Assembly (NCBI GenBank): GCA_010015655.1
Contig: ML976661.1
Location: 483,682 to 547,681, forward strand
Direction: 5' to 3'
From: Bimuria novae-zelandiae CBS 107.79
Lineage: Eukaryota > Ascomycota > Dothideomycetes > Pleosporales > Didymosphaeriaceae
DNA length: 64,000 bases
In this document: positions 12,260-23,626 of the stretch, in pieces
Layout: each line of letters opens with the position of its first letter
Position numbering within the stretch: the stretch's first letter is position 1
Position numbers and translations under genes: made by a program
The notes under the pieces: generated by a model
What the model was told of the DNA's origin: nothing
The model's database searches: none
Seen by the model: only the letters and a program-made list of their open reading frames with translations

Positions 12260-15200
12260 ATACCTTAAAAAAGGAAATAGGAAAGGTCGTAGGCCCTTAA
12301 AAGTTTAATAATAACTATATATAACTTTTAAATAGAACTCGCCTGCTAAAGACTAAGATACGTACCTACCTTATATATAGTAAACTAGGCTACGTAGCTA
12401 GGAACTACAAATCTAAGAATAAAGCTATTAAATAATTAAACGTACTAATTATTAAGAATGCGGACCCAGACGCAGAAGAATAGTACGTAATATTTTATAT
12501 TAAGTAACCTAATATCCTAGATAAAAACTTGAAGTAATTAAAATTATTAAACTTTTGTATATATAAGGGTGCTGATAATAAAGCTTTTAAAAAAAACTAA
12601 CTAATATAATAATCTCTTATACTATACTTAAAGGCACGACTACCTCTAGAGGAAGTTAAATAGTAAGATATTTTTAACTTCTTAAGGATATAATAACCTA
12701 GAGAAGAAGCCTTAAGATACTTAATAATAAAAACTAAATATATTATATATTTACTAAAATAAACTTGCCTAATTAGTAAAGCTACGCGAGAATTTGTAGA
12801 CTATAAATATAAATATTAAACCTATGCAAGATATATATTATAGAAAACGATAATTATAAACTAATATATAACTTAAACTACTAAAATCCTATTTAAAGTA
12901 CTCTTTAATAAAAATACTATATATATTAATAATACGCCGCACACTACGCAGGAAAGTAAATAAAATATTTTTAAAATTAAAAATAATAATACTAACAGGA
13001 ATAGTTTAACTACTTAGTAATAAAGTGTAATATACACCGCTAAGATAAACGCAAAACTAAGTACTTTTTATATTTAAATAAAGCTATAAATAACGTGCTA
13101 TTAGTATTAATTAATAAAAACTATATATTAATAAATAGCAAACATATCTTTACCTTGACTATAAGGAACATAAGTAGAACAAAGCACTCTTTAGATTTAG
13201 ACTAAAGAACTATTACAAAGAGATAGTACACTTAGATAAAGTAAAAGGAAGAGAAATTAGTAAAGTAATCTATATAAGAAAATAATATAATAAGTATCTA
13301 CAGAATAAAGAGAAACCACTAAGACCTATATAACTATCCGTAGAAAAGATATCTTTTTTAAACCTAGGCTTAAGCAAGAGCACGCCTTTAAAAAACTAAA
13401 TATTATAAATAGTTAGGCGTTAATTAAGCTACTAGTATAGCTTAAAGGAATATAAATAAACGCTATACAAGATTTAGGAGTATAGGAAAGTTATATATCC
13501 TAAAACGTACTTAATAGGGCAGGACTCTATAAGCGTAAGAAAGCTACACCATACGCTATCTATAATATAAATAAACACTTACTACTTCGTACGCCACGAA
13601 TTAAATATAAGGTTAAAACAATACTTAAGATCTATAGATACTAAGAGATAATTGCCCTTAACATCCTTAAAAAAGCTAATTATAATATAGTACTAAAAAT
13701 AGCCTTATTAAGAAAGTATAACCCTACTATTAATTAGGGAAAGTGAACGCTATCTTTTAAACACTATAAATAACTTAGTCTTATAACTAAAAGTTAATAA
13801 ACACGAAACACCCTTAGTAGACGCTAGCAGGAACTACTAGGTTACAAAGCTTAAAAAGATAGATAGTAGTACACTCTATAAGATTCTAGAATGCTACTAA
13901 GCATAGAATTATATGTTTACTAAAAGAGAAGATAAGACTAACCTTTTAAAATATTAACTCTAGGATCTCGCAATAGACCTAGAAAAAGAAAAAACGCTAC
14001 CCTTTAGACTACTATATATTAAGACTAAAAAGAAACTCTAGTAGGAGAAGGAATTTAATAAGATAAACTTTAAGAAAGGCTATATATAACTATTAAAGTT
14101 ACTAGTAGCTAGCCCCTTTATATTTATTATTAAAAAGGATAGAATACTACGACTATACGTTAACTATTATACAGTTAATAATATAATAATTAAGAATTAA
14201 TACTTATTACTAAATATCTTAGAACTTAGAGACTAACTCTTAAGAGCTAAAATTTTTATAATAATAAACCTATAAGATAAATACTACCTTATATAAATTA
14301 GGGAAGGTAATAAGTAGAAGATAGCGTTTAGATTACGCTATAAACTATTTAAATATATAATTATACCTTTTAGACTTACGAACGCTTCAGCGAACTTCTA
14401 CGCACTAGTTAATAATATATTTTATAATTATCTAGATATATTTACTATCGTATATATAGACGGCATACTTATCTTTTTTAATAATAAATTAGATTATGTT
14501 CCTTATATATAAATAGTGTTAGAGGCATTAGACGAATCACGCCTTAAAATTAAACCAAAAAAATATAAATAGTATATAAAATAATTTGAATTCTTAGAAT
14601 GTATTATTAGTACAAAAGGAATTAAAGTTGCGCTAAATATGATTACATATATTATAAACTAGCCTATACTAAAGATAGTTAAGAACATCTAAAAAATTTT
14701 AGGATTTTATAGATTTAATAGACAGTTTATCCAAGACGACGCTAACGTTACGATACTATTAATTAATTTTACTAAGAAAGAGACGTCTTTTAAATAGACT
14801 AAAGAATATAAAAAGTTATCTAAACACTTAATAAAAGCATGCACTACGGCACTAGTTCTTATTTACTTTAGGGATAAAGAATCTCTATAAATTAATACAA
14901 ATATAAGTAATCTTGCGATTAGTGCTTGCGCAAAGTAAGAAAAGGATAATAAATAGTACCCTATCACCTACTATTTATGCAAGCTTAGCGGAGCAGAAAC
15001 ACGATATAATATATACGACAAGGGACTTTATATAATTATTAAGGCAGTTAAGTACTAAAGAGTCGACGCATTTAGTTACTTAAGTCTTATAATTTTTATA
15101 AACTATAAAAATCCTATAAGATTTATAATAACTAAGGAACTTACGCCACGATAAGTAGAATAGTTAAAAATACTAGAATAGTATAAGTTTAAACTTATAT

Positions 15201-17200
15201 ATACACTAAAAAAGAATAATAAATAAGTAGACGCCCTTAGTAGGAATATTAACCTTATAAGAGAGAAAGTAAAACCCTACTTTATAATACTATAATAGAA
15301 CTCTAATAGATTATTAAAACTCATAGCAGAGCTTAACTAACTACTTGTTACTATACGAGAAGTATCTAAAGAACTATAAACTAAAATTATATAATAATAC
15401 TATAATAACCCTATATATAGACACCTAGGAGTCAGACAAATAATGTAACTTATTTAATAGAATTACTTACTTAGAGGAATAAAGGAAGTAATAATAAAGT
15501 ATATTTATAAGTATATAGACTACTAACGAAATAAGCACGCCACACATTTTAAGTATAAAAAGATATAAGCAATCTAGATACCTATAGCACTATAAGAAGA
15601 CATCGCTATTGACTTTATAATTAGACTACCTAAATTAAAAGACCTATTTAATAAAATTAGCTACAACACTATATTAGTAATTATTTATTAATTTACTAAA
15701 TACGCAAAATTACTATCCTGTTAACAAATAACTATAACTAAGGAACTAGCATTTCTTATTCTAGACTAACTTATATAACACTATAGTATTCTAAAGATAA
15801 TTATTAGTAATAGAGATAAGCTTTTTACCTTAAACTACTAGATAACGCTTATATTACTTATTAGAATAAAACGAAAGCTATTTATAGCTTATTACTTATA
15901 ACTAGATAGATAAATAGAACGTATAAATTCGACAATTAAGACATACCTACGCATCTACTACAATAATCAAAATAATAACTAGATTTCCTTACTACATATA
16001 GCGTAATTAGCGTATAGTAATAAAGTATTAGTAGTAACTTGTTAAGATCCCAAAGAGATAGCTAATCCCTAAGGGGCTAAGGTTGGTTCTCGGGCAGGAG
16101 TACTGGTAGGACGGGAGAGGGTCGTAGTGATAGCTTGCGCTTGTCACTGGGGCGTTAGTATTAAAGGTGTGTACAGCACAATCAAATCAACAAGATTGCT
16201 TATTCAGATCCAAACGATAGATTGATAAACAGGTTAAACACACATTCTATAAAGGTATTTGTGTTCCGTTATATACATAAGGAATTCATACCATCCAAGA
16301 TACCGTTGCCATCCATGGACGGTATCGCCATCCATGGCTGGTGAGTCTTGGCTGGATGGTGTTGTCACGTGACCTCGGTTACGCGACCCCGCCGAGTGTC
16401 ACCCCCACTGGAGGCCCGTTGGCCCTCCTTGTTCCATACATGTTCAGATCTTAACATCACTAAATATATACTATTCTATATAAATTACGGGAGACACCTA
16501 TATCTCTTTAATTAGATATTTCCTATAGTAATAAGGACAGAAGAAGCAATTAACGTAGTAGAAACTATGAAAAAGATATATAAATAACTCTAAGAGAATC
16601 TTAAGAAGGCTTAATAATAAAGTATTTTATACACTAACTATAAACAAAAAATAGCACCTTAGCTAAAGAAAGGGGATAAAGCATATCTACTCATAAAAAA
16701 TTTTTAAACTTAAAAGAAAAAGTATAAGAAACTAGATTATATTAAAGTTAGACTATTTTTTTCCGAATAAATATTACTAGTTAACTAGTAATTAGCACTA
16801 CTACTAAATGCTAAGATACACCTAGTATTTTATATTAACTAATTAGAACCCGCAGACCCGGAGACACTAGTTAAAATAACCTTTTATTACTGACCTAAGG
16901 AAGATAATAAATTTAAAGTTAAATAAATACTATAGCACATGGATTTGCCACGCACGTACCTTATTAAATAAAAAAGTTACTTATATAGGAAGAATACCTA
17001 GGAACTAGAGAATTACTTATAAAATTATTAAGAAAAAAATCTAATAGTACTAGCGTACTATTACGTAGTAGAAGAGGAAGGCTTTAACTAGATCGCTAAC
17101 TAGTCTATTATCTCTACACCTAGAGTAGTATTAGGATTAATTAATACTACTACCTAAGCAACCTCCTTATAAGTCTCTAAGGCTTCTAATTTATTTATCG
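12260..17200 (+). pseudogene. RIP-degraded gypsy Pol polyprotein (RT, RNase H, integrase, chromodomain)
   Basis: At 14107-14175 the plus strand reads SPFIFIIKKD and LRLYVNYY, the start of the reverse transcriptase fingers. At about 14440-14490 it reads VYIDGILIFF, the YxDD catalytic box with its second Asp turned into Gly. Around 14870-15060 lies RNase H-like sequence. Integrase-type sequence leads into the solo LTR at 16040 and resumes after it at 16457 with 'YLFN' and 'EEAINVVE'. The end (about 16840-17030) reads LEPADPET, then chromodomain-like 'LIKXKSYLYRKNTWE'. Stops occur every few codons. Gag was not identified with confidence. Confidence 0.75.
16040..16456 (-). repeat. Solo LTR (417 bp), un-RIPped, inserted in the integrase region
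   Basis: It runs from TGTTAAGATCC to GATCTTAACA. Its internal sequence GTTCTCGGGCAGGAGTACT is the reverse complement of the LTR 3' half of the host element, so it belongs to a related gypsy family in opposite orientation. GC is normal with intact CpG sites, unlike the surrounding AT-rich DNA, so it arrived after or escaped RIP. Host integrase sequence continues on both sides. Possible 5-bp flanks are TAACT (left) and TCACT (right), one mismatch. Confidence 0.75.
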
Positions 17201-17879
17201 TAGATATGCTATAATTAAATAACTTTTATTTCTTTTAACGTAACTTCTTGGACTAATTACGTAATTACACTATTTTCTTTTGTGCTAGATAAGCACGCAA
17301 GAGCGCTGTATAAGCAAGCTTTTCTTTTACCTAAAGTTTTACCTCCTCCTTGGCCTCTAACTTCTCTAATCTCTCTAACTTAACAACTATTTTTAAATAA
17401 TCTAGTAAAGGAATCTGCTCTAGCTTATATTTTTAATTACTATACTAAATATTTTTTATGCGCTTTAAGTGTAGTAATAATAAATAATAGGATAATTACT
17501 TCTTAGCGTAGTACGAATACGTAACTATAATAAATATATAATTTTACTTAAGATAATTAGCTTACGAATAATAGTATTAGGCGGATTAAGAAATCAGCTT
17601 TATAAGTAGTTAACTTATAAAGATATTAAGCCTTGAGAGGGGAGCTAATATTAAGATTTATTAAAATTTAATATAATATATAGCTAAGTATTAACACTTA
17701 TCTATATGCCTAAGCCAAAATTCCTAACTTAGCTATAAATTACGTAATAAGTTACGTGTTCTAAAATATTAGAAGTCCTAAAACTATCTTAGTATTTAGG
17801 ATCCTAGGACAAAATAGGAATTTTAGACCTATGGGAAAGGACTTATATATAAGAATATTAAATATAGACCTTCTAGCTT

Positions 17880-18081
17880 TGTGTTTAACCTTATATATTA
17901 ATGTATTATTTAAATTATACTTAGGCATTATTAATTTGTTTATAACTACGTATTACTTTTAATACTAATATCCTATTAATACACGCGAGCTATTAATAAC
18001 CTCTTTTTTACCTTACTGGTACTCCTGCCCGAGAACTAACCTTAGCCCTATAGGGACCAGCTATCCCTCAGGGACTTAACA
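17880..18081 (+). repeat. 3' LTR, recognisable 3' half
   Basis: About 200 bp match the 5' LTR end, including ACCTTACTGGTACTCCTGCC and the AACCTTAGCC block. Upstream of 17880 similarity to the 5' LTR stops, so the start of this LTR (perhaps near 17700-17760) is not fixed. Confidence 0.6.
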
Positions 18082-18229
18082 CACGTAAGGGACAAAAAAA
18101 CTTTATATTTAATATTAGCTACATTTTATAACTTTCTATTCTTTATATGTAAAATATGTCTATTAAGTATTAATTTTTTTTTGCTACTATAATATTTGCG
18201 TTTATAGTAAATAAATAATATATAGAAAG

Positions 18230-18484
18230 TGTTGAATGGGCTATACTAAGCCAAGCATATCGCGATATGATAGGGCTAGATAGTTGTACGATGGTACGGG
18301 TGAGAAAAGGGTCTGGTATTCAAGTCTTGTCTGTCTATTCTACGTACGGAGGAAAGGGGGTTATAAGGATTGATGCTCGCGCACGGTGACTATGGTCTGT
18401 GCCTTTGCCTGTGCGGTATTACATAACCATTGTCACCTGTCTTAAGACATCGCATTAGGTAGCTGCCCGTACTGCGTACGGACA
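18230..18484 (+). repeat. Solo LTR (255 bp) with perfect 5-bp target duplication
   Basis: It starts TGTTGAATGGGC and ends CGTACGGACA. It is flanked by GAAAG on both sides (18225-18229 and 18485-18489), exactly the 5-bp duplication of an LTR element. The insert has normal GC while its flanks are AT-rich. The TGTTGAA...ACA ends are typical of Ty1/copia-type LTRs. No internal retroelement sequence is left, so it arose by LTR-LTR recombination. Orientation is inferred from the TG...CA ends only. Confidence 0.75.
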
Positions 18485-18960
18485 GAAAGTGTTATATAAG
18501 GTAGCTATAAATTATCTTATAATATATACTCCTAATATACTATCTTTACTAAACTTTTTTTTATTAGAAAGTTTATTACAGATATTTAGTTAGTATATGG
18601 CTAAACTAATATATAACTAAACTAGCCTTAGCACCCTTTATACACCTTATTATTTAGTTATATATAAGTAATATACTACCTACCTTTTGGCACCTCCTTT
18701 AGCCTATACGCCTCCATAAATTAGTTTTTACCTTTGCCTATTGTTGTTGGATTATCCAGATGCTTGGTCATGCAGGCTAACTGTTAGGTAGGAGATCAGA
18801 GAGGCTCGAACGGGCCGATGGTTCCCATGAGTTATGAACGATAGGAGAGCAGACAAGAACTTTGTTACGACACGAAAAGCGCACGTTATTTGACGACCAA
18901 ATCTCAGGAAATACGATTTGGTATACAGTCTTAGCCAAAGGTCAGCTGTCCACAGAGAAC

Positions 18961-20798
18961 CTACTCGACACTAGGCACCTGGTCCTCGATTCTCGTCAGC
19001 AGCGGCACCCTCTCCGCATCCACAACATCCCCACCCTCAGGGTTCGGATATTTGAACACTGTGAACTCGCCCCCAGCCACCTTCCTCACTCTCCACGTCC
19101 CTGCCTCCTTCGCCTCGGTGAAGAATTGCTGATTCTCTTCGAATGTGCGCCCGCCCGTCTCCGGCAGATACAGCCAAGTCCAAAGCCCCGCAAGTGCGTT
19201 CGAAATCGCGAAAACCACGAAGATCAAATACGAAAGGTTGTTGAACATGACAGGCGTCAAGAATGTGATTGCGAAATTGGCGAAACCCCATACGATGACC
19301 GATATGGCGGTGCCTTGCGAGCGGGCGGTGGTGGGATAGATTTCGGTGGGAATAAGCCACACGGTCGCGAGCCATCCGATGCCAAAGGCGCCAGTGGCTA
19401 TAAAAAGGACAATCGTGCCGAGCAGGCCGGGGACGAAGGTCGGAATATCGAGTTTGGAGGAGTGGAGGGAGAGACCGCCAAAGACGGCGAGGAGCAAGAA
19501 TGAGGAGCTCAGGATGGCGGACCCTTGAAGAAGGAGTTTACGACGACCGAGGGCATCAATGAGAAGCCAGGCAATTGTCATCAAAAGGAAATATGAGGTA
19601 TAATTTCCAAGGGTGAGATATTCGGCGATTCTTACGCGGAATCCGAGGAGCTGCGACAGGTGAGCGGACGCCAGACTGCAATAAAAACTCCTCTAGGGAG
19701 GATGGGGTGGAAGCAGGCGTACCTCGAAGATTTGTGGACCATACACACTGACAGCGCCATACCCTGTCAGAGCCTGATTGATTTGTCCCATTATAGTGAT
19801 GAAAGTCGGATGGAACTGAGGATGCCCCGGAGTTATCATGTCCAAGTATCCGACATGCTGCTCCTTTTCCTTCTCGTGCGCATCCAACAACTCGTCGAGC
19901 TTGCTGTCGCCCTCATTGCCGTATATGTCGTTTAATGCTGCTTGGGCATCGGTCTCTCGACCATGATATATGAACCATCTGGGACTCTCGGGAAGCTGCT
20001 CCACAAAGGCCATTAACAGTACCGGGTATATTTGCATGATGATTATGGGCGTCCTCCAAGCCCACTGGCTCCATTTGCCTAGCGCCACGGTTACGCCTAG
20101 ATTGATGCTACGCAATGTTAGACTTGATTGATCATTCACGTCGCACATCGCCTACCCAAACGCCATAAGCAGCCCGAAAATGTTGCTCTGGAACTCTTGC
20201 GCCAATGCTTTCCCTCTTGCATCGTCTTCGGAGAGCTCCGAGCTATAGGTAGGAATGACGGAGTCGATCCCGCCAACGCCCAAGCCCATAACCACCCTCC
20301 CGGTCATCATTATAGCCAAAGCGCCCTTTGTGTATCCCAATCCCGATAGAAACATCATAAGGTTACCGAGGGAGGCAGTCGCGAGGCTGAGGAATATCGA
20401 GCGCTTTCGTCCGGACTTGTCTGCTAATTTCGAGAACAACACCGCGCCCACGGCGCATCCGAGATAGTAGACGGCGACGATTACACCCACAAGAGGTGAT
20501 GACTCGCTGATACCCATTGTGTGTAGGTAGTCATAATTGGTGTTGACTGAAGGGTGAGGACACGATTAGCACAGTACATTCACGATCGCAGAATGTCGAC
20601 ACGCTGGGTGTTGCCTCATTCGCAAGGCATTTTCGCCCTCCCCAGCAGCAAGATATGGCCGAGAGGAAGTCTATACGTACTCAGAGACATCATTCCTTGA
20701 TCGTACCCATACAGGGCAATAGCGGTGCTTGAGAACATGACGACATGCGTCTGCTTGTCATGGTAAGCATTCCGCACATGGTCGGCGATGAAACTCAT
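18961..20798 (-). CDS. MFS sugar porter (527 aa)
   Basis: Plasma-membrane sugar/H+ symporter of the major facilitator superfamily, sugar porter family. Exons 20681-20798, 20156-20546, 19723-20107 and 18961-19650 join in frame (introns 134, 48 and 72 nt). Family motifs are in order: GYDQGMMSL in TM1 (about 29-37), LADKSGRKRS (80-89), GRVVMGLGVGG (122-132), PESPRW (209-214), DALGRRK (330-336), PTEIYPTTAR (399-408) and PETGGRTF (461-468). About 12 hydrophobic segments and typical length support an intact transporter. The N-terminal Gly-Tyr-Asp-Gln-Gly pattern resembles the fungal STL1/hexose-like group; the substrate cannot be read from sequence. It is the first gene after the transposon island, its 3' end lying about 0.5 kb from the last solo LTR. 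Confidence 0.92.
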
Positions 20799-23626
20799 GG
20801 TGGGCGGTCAATTCGGCTGGCGAGGGGCGTGAAGGACAGAAAATCCATGGCCGCGGGGGGATAGGAGAGTTTCGAAGTCATTGCGGGTCAGGTGGACCTG
20901 AGTCGGATGCGGGATCGTCTGGACTCTGGAGGTCTAAGAGATGACGATACAGCGATAGCTGAGCAAGGAACTTGCACTAGGACGCCTAATTAGTGCATGC
21001 AGCCGAGCCGTGCGCGTGAGCGTTTCGAACGCGATCCACCATGGGAATCGAGCCAAATCTTTTGATTCGCGTAGGGAACCATCTCTCGGATGTAGTGAGT
21101 GCATGGGCGAAGGAGGGGTCCAGTTGGGTGACGTCAACGCAACATCAACAGTGCCCGCACAAAAACATCAGGAAGAACATGCTACCTTTCAATAGATAGA
21201 ACGGGTCACCGAGTTAAATGCATTACGCTCTAGATCACAAGGACCCTATGAATGCGGTTTGTCTTCCCGCGTACGTTCTTTTACGCTCAATATATGAGCA
21301 GGACACCTTTCCCACAGCAAAACCACTACAGTCGGGCATCCCCGTACTCTCCAACTGCGTCTACCTGTGAACCACGACTCAAAAGAAAAGACAATCTGCA
21401 ACCGTTGTACTTGGATATCGTGTATTAATGTGAAAACTTACCACGGCTCACTATTAACAGCCTTGCCAGATCGCAGGAAAGAAGATCTCCCAATCACGAG
21501 CTAGAACACGTACTCACCACATCCCGCTGGGCTAACCCATGCGCTCCACAGGACGACCTAGCCAGGAAAAAAAAAGATAAACACAAATCACAGCACGAGA
21601 ATGGCAGCAAAGTCACGGATAGGACAAAGGTACCGCAACATCAAATTAACGGAAATCCTCGCCGCCACTCGCCACACGAACACCGTGTGCGACAGAATAT
21701 TCACATCGCAATGCTGAAACAGCATTCCTACTAGACAAAACCTAGATCGAGTATTAACAGACCCCGTTATTGTACGTATCAATCCTTCTCCCCACCCGCT
21801 ATCACCTACAAGCCCCGGGAAATGGCACTTGTCCTTCACCTGACAGCTCAGCAATCTGGTGCCTGGATGCTTCCGGCCGCCCCGCAGTGGAACTTTTGAG
21901 GCTCAAGACCTCACTCATCTACCCCATCACAAATTCTTACCCTCGTCGGCTTTGCATCCCATCTGCTACCACCCATGTGGAACACCCATCCTCTCAAATG
22001 CCCTCACCACCACTCCCGCCACACGCTTCTCTCCTCCCTCCTACGCTCCTCTCCCTCTTTGTTTTTTTGCCCCCTCTTTCCCCAAACTATCCTTCCGCCT
22101 CGCCCTCCTTTTCGCATCCCCTTCCCGCACGCGATGCACGCTCTCACCCCTTCTCTCTACTACGCGCGATCGAGTCGTAACGGTTTCATCCCTCTTCCCT
22201 CCCTCTATCTTCTGCTTCTCCGTCTCCGGTCTAACCGCCTCCGCGAAGCCCTTCCGCAGAGATATGGCTGGCAGACGCGGTGGAGACGATGGTGCTGTGC
22301 GCGTGCGCCGCCAGAGCGTGAACAGCGCAGCCTGGTCAGGGGATACACTTAATTCGCTCCCAGACTTTGGGTTCCGCGTCGTCTGGGCTGCGACTGGTTC
22401 GGAATGACGCGCCCTCGTTGATTGGGATGAGGAAGAGGATCGGGAGTAGAGAGAACTGTTTCCGCGGACGTGATTCCGCCTATGCGGACAGGGACTCGAG
22501 CGGCTTCGGGATACCATGGTATCTTCCGACCTTGTTGATCTCTAGACTGACACTGCTCGCCGGCAAAACGGGCCGCTGGTGGGATCACGGACCTCGTTAT
22601 TAACCAGCTGAGTACATGCGCTGGACCGCTGTGTGTTGTGTTGACACTGAGCCCTCGCTGCATGATAATGGTGCTTCATCAACAACCTTTATGTATGCTC
22701 GATTACGTCCAGCTCAGCTTGCCTAGGGCGGCCGAGAAAAGTGCAAAGCCTGTAGCTGGGCGACTTCCTTCATTCCCTCGCGCGGGTTCGATGTTTCGGT
22801 TTCAGTGCGATGCGAAAAGCCTTTGTGCGTTTTTTGTGCGGTATAATGTAAGTGTACAGGAGAGGAAGAAACGCAGCCGACGTCACCGCGTTGGAGAAAC
22901 CTCGCATACCGACAAGACCCCATTTCTATGTCTCCTGGGTGGAAGTGGAGATCACGCTGGAGTCCACTACATGCGGTACCGAACCGCGATAGGCATCTCC
23001 GCGTATAGCCTCACTGCTTTGCGATGTTCGCTACCAGAGTTGCAGACGCCAAATCACCCAGCGGGTGGCCTACGGGGTCCCAACAAGTACTCACTATACC
23101 ATCGCTGGCTATATTTCTCACTCCTGTTGTTATTTCCTTCCTCTGCTATTCCAACATCGCCTGCGCCGAATAACCCGACCTGCACCCCACGAGCCGTGAA
23201 GCAAGACGCTTAGTTGCAGTATCAAGATCCCCCCTGGCTATGAGCGTTCAGCGGTATCTCTCCATCTCAACCGCGGTTCACGTCCCTCAACATATACCTT
23301 ATCACACACCCCGCAACATCGCCCTTCTACGCACACCCCAACGCGCAAAATGACTTCAGATGACAAAGTAAACTCGTTCATTCACATCCCCTCGCAGTCT
23401 TGCTATATGCACCACTCCACCTCTTCACTAAACAAGGTACCTATCTGTCTGTACCAGATATCCAACCCAACCCAATACCCATCCTCCCGATAAAAAGTGT
23501 AACGAAGCTCTTCCCAATCCCAAAACAACGCCATGATATGCCAAACCATGCAAGCCATCTAGCTAAGAAAACGCCCAAAAAGATCGTGATAATGCAACAG
23601 TTCTAGATGCATGCTTTGTTTTGCTC
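20799..23626. other. Long intergenic region with pyrimidine-rich tract
   Basis: This 2.8-kb gap separates the sugar porter start from the metalloprotease 3' end. A strongly CT-rich stretch (about 21960-22260, plus strand) resembles a fungal promoter/5' UTR. It leads to an ATG at 22264 with a 47-codon frame. Other open frames overlap one another without recognisable products. Confidence 0.5.
22264..22407 (+). CDS. Possible 47-residue ORF after a CT-rich leader
   Basis: The start codon follows about 300 bp of pyrimidine-rich DNA ending in an intron-like 'CTAACC...GCAG' string. The short product begins MAGRRGGDDGAVRVRR (basic) and matches nothing I know. It might be the first exon of an unresolved gene or simply a leader ORF. 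The support is only the promoter-like context. Confidence 0.15.
   Translation: MAGRRGGDDGAVRVRRQSVNSAAWSGDTLNSLPDFGFRVVWAATGSE

Larger units (their letters stand above)
9775..18081 (+). mobile_element. Ty3/gypsy chromovirus-type LTR retrotransposon, RIP-degraded, with nested insertions
   Basis: Two regions (ending at 10175 and 18081) share about 200 bp ending in a TTAACA/TTAATA motif, as expected for LTR 3' halves. Between them, stop-riddled Pol sequence is read on the plus strand in the order reverse transcriptase (about 14100-14500), RNase H (about 14850-15100), integrase (about 15500-16600) and a chromodomain-like end (about 16850-17050). That order and the terminal chromodomain are diagnostic of Ty3/gypsy chromoviruses. 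Two later insertions lie inside: a Tc1/mariner element and a solo LTR. No frame longer than about 60 codons survives anywhere. A clean target duplication was not found, so the outer limits carry some doubt. Confidence 0.75.

Noticed and set aside
7513..18640. A CRISPR array or bacterial-type repeat cluster in the AT-rich block
   Set aside because: Repeats found are transposon termini and LTRs; no regularly spaced direct repeats exist and the DNA is fungal.
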